Counted from the stretch's first letter, positions 47,002 through 55,858 are shown. The stretch: DNA of 64,000 nt from Anthropogastromicrobium sp052273485 (GCA_052273485.1 DAVZID010000002.1:62001-126000); one strand, 5' to 3'. Numbers and translations: made by a program. Notes: generated by a model not told the origin, from the letters alone.

Positions 47002-48486
47002 GTGGCAGGTAAGAGAGAAAAACGAAAGAAGGCCCGTTTTCAGTGGCTGGTAACTTCGTGGCTCATTGTAGCAGTTGTAATTGTAGTCGGTGTGGGAGGA
47101 ATTATTTTCTTTATGGATCGACTCTATCACACAAAAATGCATGAAGAAAATGCGCAGCTTCCGCAGATTCTTGAAAGTGTAAGTGAGGATTCAAAGTGGG
47201 CACATGCATATCGAAAGGAATCACAGTCGGAGATAGAAGAAACAGAAAATGATACGGAAGAAAGTAGTATGGAAGTAGGTAGCACCGAAGAGGAAAGCAG
47301 CGAAGAAGAAACAGAAAGTACATCAGAAGCAGATGCCACGAAGCTGGCAGATGCAGACCGTACATCCGCTGCGACACCAGCGCATAGTGTGGTGATCGGA
47401 GATGTTAAGTCCGAAGAACCATCCTATGTAAGCTTGGTCGCGGTAGGGGATAATCTGATGCACTATGATGTATCGATGAGTGGACTTCAGCCAGATGGCA
47501 GCTACAATTACGATTATAATTTTGCGTATGTAAAGGATATCGTACAGGCAGCCGATCTGGCAGTGATCAATCAGGAGTGTGTCATCGGCGGTGACGAGTG
47601 GGGCATCCGTGATTATCCGTGCTTTAATGTCCGTACAGAGGTAGCGGCGGCCATCGCAAATGCGGGATTTGATGTTGTACTTGCAGCAACCAATCATGTC
47701 CTTGATATTGGAAAAGTTGGCAGCCTATATATGGTTCATTTTTTTCGAACCAATTATCCACAGCTGACACTTCTTGGCATTCATGACAGCTGGGAGACGA
47801 GGGATGAGATTCATGTCATCGAGAAAAATGGCATTCGCATTGGTATGATCAACTATACCGCTATTTTAAATTGCAGAGGTGATTATGATGCGGACGGTCA
47901 GTATCTTGTTGATATGCTTGATTATGATCGCTTGGCAACGCTGATTCAGCGCACAAAGGAAGCCTCTGATTTTGTTATTGTATTTCCGCACTGGGGAACC
48001 GAGTATAATTTAGGTATTGATGATTCACAGAAGGAACAGGTGGCTTTTCTGGCAGCACAAGGTGTTGATCTAGTGATTGGAACGCACCCGCATGTTGTAG
48101 AACCAATTGATTACATAGACCGTCCGGATGGCGGAAAAATGCTGATTTACTACTCACTTGGGAACTTCCAATCTTTGCAGCGAAAAGAAGCAACGCTTCT
48201 TGGCGGCATGGCGAAGGTTACGATCAAGAAGGATTTCAAGGGAGCAAGAATCGTTGATTTTAATATGGAAACGCTAGTGACGGACTATCGCCTTGGCGGA
48301 GTCCGTGTCACCGATTATTTTGATATCATTACAACGTATCCGTGGAGTAACTATTCCAGAGCGATTGCCGAATCAAGTAACATCGGCAATGGCAATGCGA
48401 ATTTTAACTTAGATTATATGTTTCAGTTACAGGCCGAGCAGGCTGCGCAGGTTCATGAGGCGCGTCATAAGGCGGGACTGGAATAA
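47002..48486 (+). CDS. CapA-like metallophosphatase-fold protein, membrane-anchored
   Basis: 494 residues. Basic N-terminus, one membrane helix (about 15-37), an acidic Glu/Ser/Thr linker (about 70-115), then a CapA (poly-gamma-glutamate synthesis) domain: LVAVGDNLMHYD, INQECVIGGD, LAATNHVLDIG, VFPHWGTEY, GTHPHVVEPI and YYSLGNF, with the His/Asp/Asn metal ligands of the calcineurin-like fold. Predicted outside the membrane. GTG 47002 has AGGAAAG upstream. The reaction of such stand-alone CapA proteins is not known; no capB/capC lie nearby. Confidence 0.85.
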   Translation: MAGKREKRKKARFQWLVTSWLIVAVVIVVGVGGIIFFMDRLYHTKMHEENAQLPQILESVSEDSKWAHAYRKESQSEIEETENDTEESSMEVGSTEEESSEEETESTSEADATKLADADRTSAATPAHSVVIGDVKSEEPSYVSLVAVGDNLMHYDVSMSGLQPDGSYNYDYNFAYVKDIVQAADLAVINQECVIGGDEWGIRDYPCFNVRTEVAAAIANAGFDVVLAATNHVLDIGKVGSLYMVHFFRTNYPQLTLLGIHDSWETRDEIHVIEKNGIRIGMINYTAILNCRGDYDADGQYLVDMLDYDRLATLIQRTKEASDFVIVFPHWGTEYNLGIDDSQKEQVAFLAAQGVDLVIGTHPHVVEPIDYIDRPDGGKMLIYYSLGNFQSLQRKEATLLGGMAKVTIKKDFKGARIVDFNMETLVTDYRLGGVRVTDYFDIITTYPWSNYSRAIAESSNIGNGNANFNLDYMFQLQAEQAAQVHEARHKAGLE

Positions 48487-48520
48487 AAAATTTTGGATTC
48501 AGAAAGGGAGGATATTGAAA

Positions 48521-50551
48521 ATGGACAGCAAGAAATTCAGCAAACCGATCAGCTTAAAGCGGATCCAGTTAGAGGATGGATTCTGGAAGCCAGAGATGGA
48601 ACTCGTAAGAAAGGAAGTAATCCCATATCAGTGGGAGACCTTAAATGACCGAGTACCAGAGGCAGCACCGAGCTATTGTATGCATAATTTCAAGGTAGCA
48701 GGTAAGATGAACAAGGAAAAGAGACAGCAGGGCGCAAGCTATCAGGAGCCGGTTTACACATTCCGCGGCTTCGAGGCGCTTCCAGATGATCCAAGACACC
48801 CGGATGATGACAAGTTCTACGGTTTTGTCTTCCAGGACAGTGATTTTTCCAAGTGGATTGAGGCTGTTGCCTATTCACTTACTCAGCACCCAGATCCAGA
48901 GCTTGAGAAAATTGCAGATGGTGCAATCGACATCGTGTGTGCTGCGCAGTTAGAAAATGGTTATCTGGATACCTATTACATCATCAACGGTATGGATAAG
49001 ATGTTTACCAATTTGAAGGATCATCATGAACTGTACTGCTTTGGTCATCTGACAGAAGGTGCAGTTGCGTACTATCAGGCAACTGGTAAGGACAAGCTGT
49101 TAAAGGCTGCGATGCGTTTTGCTGATTTTATTGCTTCCTATTTTGGAACAGAGGAAGGCAAGTGCAAGGGCTATCCAGGTCATGAGATCGCAGAGATGGC
49201 ACTGGTTCGTCTGTATGAGGTAACTGGTGAGGAGAAGTATAAGAAACTGGCCGAATATTTTGTCAACCAGAGAGGTACACAGCCGTACTATTTTGACAGT
49301 GAGGGCAATGTACCGGAGAGAGAAAAGAAAACCAAGATCCGCTATCAGTATTATCAGGCACATCTGCCGGTAAGAGAGCAGACTGTAGCAACAGGTCATG
49401 CTGTTCGCGCCGTTTATTTGTATTCTGGTATGGCAGATGTTGCCAGACTGACAGGCGATGAGTCACTGTATCAGGCTTGTGAGAATCTGTGGAACAACAT
49501 CACGACAAAACAGATGTACGTGACAGGTGGAATTGGACAGACTCATCACGGTGAAGCATTTACATTTGATTATGATATGCCAAATGATACAAACTATGCA
49601 GAGACTTGTGCATCCATCGGTCTTGTTTTCTTTGCACGTCGTATGCTTGAGATGAAGCCAGATTCCAAGTATGCCGATGTCATGGAGCTTGCACTTCACA
49701 ATGGTGTACTGAGCGGTATGGCACTCGATGGAAAGAGTTTCTTCTATGTCAATCCGCTTTCTGTCAATCCGAGAAGCTGTCACGAGGATCCAGGCAAGCA
49801 GCATGTAAAGCCGGTTCGTCAGAAGTGGTTTGGCTGTGCTTGCTGTCCGCCAAACTTAGCGCGTCTGCTCAGCTCCATTGGTTCCTATGCGTACACTGAA
49901 AATGAGGATACATTGTGGGTACATCTGTATGCAGGTGGTACCATTGAGAAGGAAGTAAATGGACAGAAGGCAAATGTTGTGATCACCTCTGGCTTCCCGT
50001 GGAATGGCGATGTTACCCTTAAGGTAGAGAGTGAGCAGCCGGTAACGATGACCGTAGCGCTTCGTATTCCTGGCTGGTGTGGTGAGGACTTTGAGCTGGA
50101 AGGCGCTGTTGGCAAGGAGTGCCGCATGGAAGCTGGTTATCTGTACGTAACAGGCGAGTGGAAGAAGGAAGATTTGTTAAAGCTTCGCTTTGCAATGAAG
50201 GTAAAGGTGCTTCAGGCAGACAGCAGAGTTCGTCAGGACGAGGGCAAGGTTGCCGTTATGAGAGGTCCTGTTGTCTATTGTTTGGAAGAGGCTGATAATG
50301 GCAAGGGACTTCCACTTGTTCGCATCAAGCCAGATGCCGTCTTTACTGAGGAAGAGACAAATGAGCTTGGCTTCCCGATGGTAATGCTTCGCGTGAACGC
50401 AAAGGCAAAGAAGCCAGTTACCGTGGAGAGTGGATTGTATCAGACATGGCAGAAGCCAGTATATGAGGAAAAGGAACTTCGTTTGATCCCTTACTATGCG
50501 TGGGCAAACCGCGGTGAGGGCGAGATGGAGGTATGGGTAAATCAGTTATGA
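48521..50551 (+). CDS. GH127 beta-L-arabinofuranosidase
   Basis: 676 residues, no signal peptide. GH127 enzymes remove beta-L-arabinofuranose using a zinc-bound cysteine nucleophile. All four zinc ligands of Bifidobacterium HypBA1 are seen: Glu361 and Cys363 in AETCASIG, Cys441 and Cys442 in FGCACCPPN (HypBA1 Glu338, Cys340, Cys417, Cys418), with Cys441 the expected nucleophile. The (alpha/alpha)6 barrel and C-terminal beta-sandwiches are complete. ATG 48521 follows GGGAGG. The TGA stop overlaps the next ATG (ATGA). Confidence 0.93.
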   Translation: MDSKKFSKPISLKRIQLEDGFWKPEMELVRKEVIPYQWETLNDRVPEAAPSYCMHNFKVAGKMNKEKRQQGASYQEPVYTFRGFEALPDDPRHPDDDKFYGFVFQDSDFSKWIEAVAYSLTQHPDPELEKIADGAIDIVCAAQLENGYLDTYYIINGMDKMFTNLKDHHELYCFGHLTEGAVAYYQATGKDKLLKAAMRFADFIASYFGTEEGKCKGYPGHEIAEMALVRLYEVTGEEKYKKLAEYFVNQRGTQPYYFDSEGNVPEREKKTKIRYQYYQAHLPVREQTVATGHAVRAVYLYSGMADVARLTGDESLYQACENLWNNITTKQMYVTGGIGQTHHGEAFTFDYDMPNDTNYAETCASIGLVFFARRMLEMKPDSKYADVMELALHNGVLSGMALDGKSFFYVNPLSVNPRSCHEDPGKQHVKPVRQKWFGCACCPPNLARLLSSIGSYAYTENEDTLWVHLYAGGTIEKEVNGQKANVVITSGFPWNGDVTLKVESEQPVTMTVALRIPGWCGEDFELEGAVGKECRMEAGYLYVTGEWKKEDLLKLRFAMKVKVLQADSRVRQDEGKVAVMRGPVVYCLEEADNGKGLPLVRIKPDAVFTEEETNELGFPMVMLRVNAKAKKPVTVESGLYQTWQKPVYEEKELRLIPYYAWANRGEGEMEVWVNQL

Positions 50552-51324
50552 TTACAGTACAGGCAGTAAAGAACGATGGAAGCGTTATTGCAGAGGCGTC
50601 TGGGGCAAAGGAGGTAAATTTACCGCTGTCCCACATCTATGAGGAAGGCGACCGCATTGTATTCAAGGTGGATGAAACACCAGCATTTTATGTATTTCAA
50701 GCGGATGATGCGCTAGGTGAGGCACTTGTCTATGTGACAGGAGAGGTTTCCTATGAGATTCCGTTTGGGGAAAAGAAGGTGTGCTATTCTCCGAAGATTT
50801 TTTCTGGCGAGAGTCATCTGATTACGGCGCGAAAGGCAAGAGAGTGGGAGCATGAGGCGTACCGCAATCTGGCTGTCAATGTAATGGATCAGCACGGTGA
50901 TACCAACTGCTACCCGCATGCGACCGCAAACGTGGAGACGCGCGGGGAATCGGTTTTTGCCGCACGCAACGCGATTGATGGTGTGACTGCAAACCACTCG
51001 CATGGCTACTGGCCATATGGTTCCTGGGGCATTAACCAGAATCCGAAGGCGACGATTTGCATCGATTTCGGAAGAGAAGTGACCACGGATCGCATTGAGA
51101 TTTATACACGTGCGGACTTCCCACATGATGCATGGTGGACGCAGGCAACGGTTCACTTCTCGGATGATACGACGATGGTGTGTGATCTTGTGAAGACGGA
51201 TGAGGGACAGGAGTTTACGTTCCCGCCGAAGAAGGTTCGCTGGGTGCAGCTCGAGGAACTGATCAAGGCGGATGATCCATCTCCGTTCCCGGCGCTGTCA
51301 CAGGTGAAAGTGTACGGAAAGTGA
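50548..51324 (+). CDS. Discoidin-like (F5/8 type C) carbohydrate-binding protein, intracellular
   Basis: 258 residues, no signal peptide. An N-terminal beta-rich part (residues 1-100) is followed by a galactose-binding-like domain: ARNAIDGVTANHSHGYWPYGSWGINQNPKATICIDFGREVTTDRIEIYTRADFPHDAWWTQATVHFSD, ending LSQVKVYGK. It starts within the GH127 stop (ATGA), so it is translated with it and probably assists that enzyme on the same substrate. ATG 50533 is an alternative but has its ribosome site only 1 nt away. No catalytic family is recognised. Confidence 0.7.
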   Translation: MITVQAVKNDGSVIAEASGAKEVNLPLSHIYEEGDRIVFKVDETPAFYVFQADDALGEALVYVTGEVSYEIPFGEKKVCYSPKIFSGESHLITARKAREWEHEAYRNLAVNVMDQHGDTNCYPHATANVETRGESVFAARNAIDGVTANHSHGYWPYGSWGINQNPKATICIDFGREVTTDRIEIYTRADFPHDAWWTQATVHFSDDTTMVCDLVKTDEGQEFTFPPKKVRWVQLEELIKADDPSPFPALSQVKVYGK

Positions 51325-51329
51325 TGTGG

Positions 51330-51374
51330 GAGTGCAACCCGAAAGTGTAGTGCGGTCCGAAAGGTTGTGAAAAT
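51330..51374 (-). repeat. Orphan CTTTCGGGTTGCA-type units
   Basis: On the minus strand CTTTCGGACCGCA and CTTTCGGGTTGCA resemble the tail units of the dispersed structured elements, but no hairpin element is attached here. Confidence 0.55.
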
Positions 51375-51414
51375 GGCACCTAACCAAATTACTTTAAGTA
51401 GCTTGGCAGGTGCC
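51375..51414. terminator. Bidirectional hairpin between convergent genes
   Basis: GGCACCT (51375-51381) pairs with AGGTGCC (51408-51414), extended by CCAA/TTGG. It serves the discoidin-domain gene and the minus-strand M28 gene. Confidence 0.65.
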
Positions 51415-51428
51415 CTTAAAAAATGAGT

Positions 51429-52889
51429 TTACGATTTCCTCTTTTTATAGTTCTCTCCAAAACGGCGGATACGCTTGCGGCGTCTGCTGTTTGCGGTAAG
51501 AGCAGCAGTCAAGAGAAAGACAACAAATAAGATCAAGACAATCGCAGCGGCAGCAAACAGTCCGGTCATAAATTTGTGATCGCTCTCGATGACTGGCGCT
51601 GCGCTTTCGTTTTGCTCGTCGAGAGAAGCGGCTGCGCTGTTGTCTTCAAAGGATTCATCTTCAAGAGAGCTGTCTTCGACAGAAGCATCGGTATTCGAGT
51701 TGGATTCAAGAGATTCACCAGATTCAGTTTCTTTCTGTGTAGCAGCACTTGCCGCAGCCTTACCGGCGGTGATGCCAGCTTCTGTGTTTGGCGAGATGTC
51801 AAGAAGCATTCCGGTCACGATTGCGCTTGCATCATGCAGATTTTTCTGAACACGGCCCGGAAGAAGTTCATTTAAGCGGTTGAGATCATCAAATTCTGTA
51901 TGCATGATTTGTCCGCCTGTGGAAGCAAATACTTCGTTAGCTGTCTGATAATGACAGGTCAGATGAGTTTCATCATTGCCGCCGGTGCCGTCATCGTTGC
52001 ACCATAGGCTTGCTTCCATATATAAATATGGAATGCCTTCCTTGGCAAAATAGTAACTGTCACTTCCGAGAAGTCTTGTTGGAGATTGAAATTCTTCGAC
52101 CTGTTCAGGTAGTGTATACAGATCCAGACCGAGGTCATCGGCAATTAGATTTGCCTCATCATAGACCCAATCGCGCGTCAGTTCACCGTCGTCATTGTAT
52201 TCGCCGCCATATCCATAGAGCCGGTCACCACCGCCAATGGAATCCAGGTTGATGCAGCAAAGCACATCGTCAAGTAAGTTGTTTGGAATCAGATAGGTGT
52301 AGACAAAGCAGCTAGAGCCGGCATAGGCACCATACTCCTCGGTATCAAAAAATACAAACTGGAGTGTACATGGTGTTTCAAGATCATGGAAGCGATGAGC
52401 TAGCTCAAGAAGAACAGACACACCAGAGCCGTTATCGTCCACACCAGCAGTCGGCATGCTGTCATAGTGCGCACCGATCACGATTGTTTTCTCTGAATTG
52501 CCTGGCTTTGTGACAAAATAGTTGGTTCCGGTAAAGTCAAAATGGGTGAAATCCTGAGTGGAAACTTCATAGCCGTAGCTTTCAAGCTGAGATTGAATCC
52601 ACAGTCCTGCATTGGCTACGTTCGCAGAACGGTTCTTTTCTTCATTGATTCGCTGTGGGAAGTTTTGGTAAATTGCTTCAAGGTTGGAATAAGCCTCAAC
52701 TCCATAGAGATCCTCGGAAACCGTTTCCTGTGTTTCTGATACAGATTCTGTTTCATTTTGTGTGTCTTGTGCTTCAACGGAACTGGATTCTGCCGGTATA
52801 TCAGCGCCAAAAGCGTAGGTCGGTAACAAAAAAACTGCTGTTGACAGCATACAGACGGCCGCTTTTTCAAAAAAGGTACGGATGCGCAT
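51429..52889 (-). CDS. Secreted, membrane-anchored M28 family metallopeptidase
   Basis: 486 residues. Signal peptide (about 1-29, ending YAFG-AD), an acidic linker, then an M28 aminopeptidase domain: GAHYDSMPTAGVDDNGSG (His and Asp ligands), FFDTEEYGAYAG (catalytic Glu pair), CCINLDSIGGG (Asp). A Ser/Glu/Thr-rich stretch (about 375-435) precedes a C-terminal membrane helix (LFAAAAIVLILFVVFLL) and basic tail, so the enzyme is displayed outside and held at the membrane. ATG 52889 follows AAGGGAG. Confidence 0.87.
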   Translation of the reverse strand: MRIRTFFEKAAVCMLSTAVFLLPTYAFGADIPAESSSVEAQDTQNETESVSETQETVSEDLYGVEAYSNLEAIYQNFPQRINEEKNRSANVANAGLWIQSQLESYGYEVSTQDFTHFDFTGTNYFVTKPGNSEKTIVIGAHYDSMPTAGVDDNGSGVSVLLELAHRFHDLETPCTLQFVFFDTEEYGAYAGSSCFVYTYLIPNNLLDDVLCCINLDSIGGGDRLYGYGGEYNDDGELTRDWVYDEANLIADDLGLDLYTLPEQVEEFQSPTRLLGSDSYYFAKEGIPYLYMEASLWCNDDGTGGNDETHLTCHYQTANEVFASTGGQIMHTEFDDLNRLNELLPGRVQKNLHDASAIVTGMLLDISPNTEAGITAGKAAASAATQKETESGESLESNSNTDASVEDSSLEDESFEDNSAAASLDEQNESAAPVIESDHKFMTGLFAAAAIVLILFVVFLLTAALTANSRRRKRIRRFGENYKKRKS

Positions 52890-52913
52890 AGTGTAACTCC
52901 CTTCATAATGTGA

Positions 52914-52962
52914 TATAATAAGTTCGGTATCATATTATAAGAAAATTTACTGAAAATTTCAA
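52914..52962. promoter_or_regulatory. Divergent promoters for M28 and YfcE genes
   Basis: Minus: TTGAAA (52962-52957), 17 nt, TATAAT (52939-52934). Plus: extended TGA-TATAAT (52911-52919) without a clear -35. The two promoters face away from each other within 50 nt. Confidence 0.6.
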
Positions 52963-52981
52963 GCAGAAAGGAAAACGAATA

Positions 52982-53539
52982 ATGAAGTTATTAATTGCAT
53001 CGGATATTCACGGCTCTGCATACTGGTGCAGCCGCCTGATGGAAGCATATGAAAACGAAAAGGCAGACAGAATGATTCTGCTGGGTGATATTCTGTACCA
53101 TGGTCCGCGAAACGCACTTCCAAAGGAGTATGATCCGCAGCGCGTTTGCGATCTGTTAAATCCGATCAGTGATCGCATTCTCTGTGTCAGAGGAAATTGT
53201 GACGCAGATGTCGATCAGTGGCTATTACAGTTTCCAATTTTGGCAGATTATAGCTGGATGCTAGAGGGGGATCGCGTAATCTACCTGACACATGGCCATG
53301 TGTATGGAAAGGATTTTCGAAAAGACGAAAGCTTTCCGCCGCTTCGAAAAGAAGATGTCGTGTTATCAGGGCATACGCATATTCCGATCACAGAGCCAAC
53401 CGATGGTGGTCTGTTTTTTAACCCAGGCTCTGTTTCCATTCCAAAGAACGGAAGCAAAAATGGCTACATGACGCTGGAAAATGGTCTGTTTATCTGGAAA
53501 AGCTTTGATGACGGTGAGTACGCACGCTATCAATTATAA
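52982..53539 (+). CDS. yfcE: YfcE family phosphodiesterase
   Basis: 185 residues, calcineurin-like metallophosphoesterase. Metal motifs: SDIHGS, LGDILYHGPRN, RGNCDAD, LTHGHVYG and SGHTHIP, in the usual order and spacing, as in E. coli YfcE, a Mn2+-dependent phosphodiesterase of unknown natural substrate. ATG 52982 follows AGAAAGGAAAA. Confidence 0.9.
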   Translation: MKLLIASDIHGSAYWCSRLMEAYENEKADRMILLGDILYHGPRNALPKEYDPQRVCDLLNPISDRILCVRGNCDADVDQWLLQFPILADYSWMLEGDRVIYLTHGHVYGKDFRKDESFPPLRKEDVVLSGHTHIPITEPTDGGLFFNPGSVSIPKNGSKNGYMTLENGLFIWKSFDDGEYARYQL

Positions 53540-53590
53540 TACAATACGGTTCATGGAACGCATGAATGGTGGCTATGAAAAATAGTAGCA

Positions 53591-53618
53591 TTGCAATTTA
53601 TGAAATGTTTGATATAAT
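53591..53618 (+). promoter_or_regulatory. Promoter of mrp leader
   Basis: TTGCAA (53591-53596), 16 nt, TATAAT (53613-53618). Confidence 0.65.
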
Positions 53619-53624
53619 AGTTGG

Positions 53625-53760
53625 GAAACATAACGGCAGTGGCGGGCGGAGAAAAATCGGTATCCCCACTGACAGGAAGCAGGTCACAGTCGAACTATTT
53701 TCGACATGTCAGACTCCACGAGAGTACCGACTGTGAGTTGAAACAATGATCAAGGTAGAA
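53625..53760 (+). ncRNA. Structured leader RNA upstream of mrp, unknown class
   Basis: About 135 nt between the promoter and the mrp ribosome site. CAGTGG (53637-53642) pairs with CCACTG (53675-53680). TCACAGTCG (53695-53703) pairs with CGACTGTGA (53728-53736), enclosing ACTC-CACGA-GAGT (53712-53724). The segment between (ACAGGAAGCAGG) is purine-rich. I compared it from memory with T-box, SAM, cobalamin, glycine, guanidine, ZTP, Mg2+ and SRP consensus motifs and saw no match. There is no terminator before the gene, so it may act on translation or be a processed RNA. Confidence 0.45.
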
Positions 53761-53774
53761 AAGAGGAAATTAAA

Positions 53775-54605
53775 ATGAGTGAATGCAGCAGCAAAGGCAC
53801 TTGTGGAAAAAGCTCCTGCGAGGGATGCAGCCAGAATACGGCTAAGGGGCCACAGAGCATGCAGGTAAAAGAAAATGCACACAGCCATGTAAAGAAGGTA
53901 ATCGGCGTTGTCAGTGGCAAGGGCGGTGTTGGTAAGTCTATGGTAACTTCCCTTCTTGCAGTCGCAATGAATCGTAAGGGTTATAAAACCGCGATTATGG
54001 ATGCCGATATCACAGGACCATCCATTCCGACCGCATTTGGTTTAAAGGATCATGCCGTAGCAGATGACAATGGATTATTACCAGAGGTAACGGAAAAGGG
54101 GATTAAGGTAATGTCCTTAAATCTTCTTCTGGAAGATGCGACCGATCCAGTTGTCTGGAGAGGACCGATCATTTCAGGAACCGTATCACAGTTTTGGACT
54201 GAAGTTTGCTGGGGCGATGTCGATTATATGTTTGTTGATATGCCGCCGGGAACAGGTGATGTTGCGCTGACTGTATTCCAGTCCCTGCCGCTTGCCGGAA
54301 TCGTCATCGTTACCTCTCCTCAGGAGTTGGTATCCATGATCGTAACCAAGGCAGTAAAGATGGCAGAAATGATGAATGTTCCGGTACTCGGAATCGTTGA
54401 AAACATGTCTTACTTCGTATGTCCAGACTGTGGAAAGAAGCATTTCCTGTTTGGAACTAGCAGTATTGAGAAGGTAGCAGCCGAGCACGGTATTTCAGTG
54501 ATTGATTACCTGCCGCTTGATCCGAAGATGGCCGCCCTGTGTGATGCCGGTAAGATGGAGGATGCACCGGAAGGGCTCCTCGAAACGATAAGTCAATCTT
54601 TGTAA
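53775..54605 (+). CDS. mrp: Mrp/NBP35-type Fe-S carrier ATPase
   Basis: 276 residues. Deviant Walker A GKGGVGKSMV, then DADITGPSIPTAFG, Walker B MFVDMPPGTGDV, and the C-terminal CPDCGKKH pair (CxxC) that holds the bridging [4Fe-4S] cluster in dimers. It also has an N-terminal Cys-rich leader (CSSKGTCGKSSCEGC, residues ~3-17), as in eukaryote-like NBP35 proteins. Role: transfer of Fe-S clusters to apo-proteins. ATG 53775 follows GAGGAAA. Confidence 0.92.
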   Translation: MSECSSKGTCGKSSCEGCSQNTAKGPQSMQVKENAHSHVKKVIGVVSGKGGVGKSMVTSLLAVAMNRKGYKTAIMDADITGPSIPTAFGLKDHAVADDNGLLPEVTEKGIKVMSLNLLLEDATDPVVWRGPIISGTVSQFWTEVCWGDVDYMFVDMPPGTGDVALTVFQSLPLAGIVIVTSPQELVSMIVTKAVKMAEMMNVPVLGIVENMSYFVCPDCGKKHFLFGTSSIEKVAAEHGISVIDYLPLDPKMAALCDAGKMEDAPEGLLETISQSL

Positions 54606-54633
54606 TATGGAAACAGTATTCGTAACGTAAACG

Positions 54634-54701
54634 GCGGGTGAGGCGAATGTGATTTACGAGGCCGAACGTTGTAGCGGGACTTCAAACACTTCGCCGAAGC
54701 C
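54634..54701 (+). repeat. Dispersed structured element, copy C (short)
   Basis: Plus orientation. TGA-GGCGAA-t-GTG pairs with CAC-TTCGCC-GAA; the core reads ATTTACGAGGCCGAACGTTGTAGC. The large variable arm and the second GGCCGAC block are absent. The 3' side continues TTCGTTGATCGATCGGGGAGCC, a degenerate single tail unit. It lies between mrp and ispE. Confidence 0.7.
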
Positions 54702-54732
54702 TCCTTCGTTGATCGATCGGGGAGCCATCCTC

Positions 54733-54777
54733 AAAGACTTTTTTGCAATAGGACTTGCAAAGAAGTCTTTTTTTGAT
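54733..54777 (+). terminator. Terminator of mrp
   Basis: AAAGACTT...AAGTCTTT outer stem with TTTGCAA/TTGCAAA inside, followed by TTTTT. The ispE -35 lies inside its 3' half. Confidence 0.8.
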
Positions 54778-54783
54778 TATAAT
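54755..54783 (+). promoter_or_regulatory. Promoter of ispE
   Basis: TTGCAA (54755-54760), 17 nt, TATAAT (54778-54783), embedded in the mrp terminator. Confidence 0.7.
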
Positions 54784-54872
54784 AATGTATACAAAGTACA
54801 AGCCATATACAAAACAAAACAGAAGCAAACAAGAAAAGCCTGTACAAAGTTTGAGAAGGGTGATAAGAAAAT

Positions 54873-55766
54873 ATGGATTTAATGCAGTTAAGAGCAATGG
54901 CAAAAATCAATCTTGGTCTGGACGTTGTCAGAAGACGCGAGGACGGATATCATGAGGTGCGAATGATCATGCAGACCATTCGCATGTTTGACCGTGTCAC
55001 GGTTTACCGTATCCCCGAGCCGGAGATTCGTATCTCCAGCAACCTGCATTTTCTTCCAGTAAATGAAAATAACATCGCATACAAGGCGGCTCGTTTGATG
55101 ATTGACAAGCAGCCAATCAGAGGCGGCGTCAGCATCAGTCTGCAAAAGCGAATCCCGGTAGCAGCCGGCATGGCAGGCGGCAGTGCAGATGCGGCAGCCG
55201 TATTATATGCGATGAACCGTATTTTTCATATGAATTACACATTGGAAGAGTTAATGGATTTTGGCGTAAAGCTTGGTGCAGACGTGCCATACTGCCTGAT
55301 GAGAGGAACCGCATTAGCAGAGGGTATTGGAGAGGATCTTACCAGATTACCATCCTGCCCACCATGCTATGTTGTCATCGCAAAGCCGGCGATCTCGGTT
55401 TCCACACGATTTGTCTATGAAAACCTACATTTGGATGAAAATACCAAACACCCAGATATTTATGGGTTGGCAGATGCGATCTGCCGTCAGGATCTGCGCG
55501 GTATGATTTCATACATGGGAAATGTGCTCGAGAGTGTCACGATTCCGGCCTATCCGATTATCGGTGAGATCAAAGAACGCCTGATGGAAAATGGTGCAAT
55601 GGTATCGCTGATGAGCGGAAGTGGCCCAACTGTATTTGGTTTATTTGATAATTACGAGATGGCACTTCGCGCAAAAGAGGCACTGTTAGACTGGGGACAG
55701 ATTCCGCTTGTCTATGTGACGGATCTGTATTGCGTGCGCGATGAGACACCGGTAAATCGCTGGTAA
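54873..55766 (+). CDS. ispE: 4-diphosphocytidyl-2-C-methyl-D-erythritol kinase
   Basis: 297 residues. GHMP kinase of the non-mevalonate isoprenoid pathway. ATP loop PVAAGMAGGSADAAAVL, the start AMAKINLGLDVVRRREDGYHEV (Lys and Asp-Gly-Tyr-His of the substrate site), and the C-terminal VSLMSGSGPTVFGLF. The start matches the family; GAAGGGTG lies upstream. A GntR regulator gene follows 109 nt later. Confidence 0.95.
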   Translation: MDLMQLRAMAKINLGLDVVRRREDGYHEVRMIMQTIRMFDRVTVYRIPEPEIRISSNLHFLPVNENNIAYKAARLMIDKQPIRGGVSISLQKRIPVAAGMAGGSADAAAVLYAMNRIFHMNYTLEELMDFGVKLGADVPYCLMRGTALAEGIGEDLTRLPSCPPCYVVIAKPAISVSTRFVYENLHLDENTKHPDIYGLADAICRQDLRGMISYMGNVLESVTIPAYPIIGEIKERLMENGAMVSLMSGSGPTVFGLFDNYEMALRAKEALLDWGQIPLVYVTDLYCVRDETPVNRW

Positions 55767-55829
55767 CCAGTAACTACTGACGCATCATATGTTGAAAAAA
55801 ATAAAAAATATTGATCTATTTTGCATATG

Positions 55830-55858
55830 TTGCAGAAAAAAATTCTTTACTATTTACT
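55830..55858 (+). promoter_or_regulatory. Weak promoter of GntR gene
   Basis: TTGCAG (55830-55835), 17 nt, TTTACT (55853-55858). Confidence 0.4.

Noticed and set aside
53625..53760. mrp leader as SRP RNA because of GGAAGCAG
   Set aside because: The rest of the conserved SRP Alu/S-domain apical loop (CAGGTC...GGAAGGAAGCAG) is absent.
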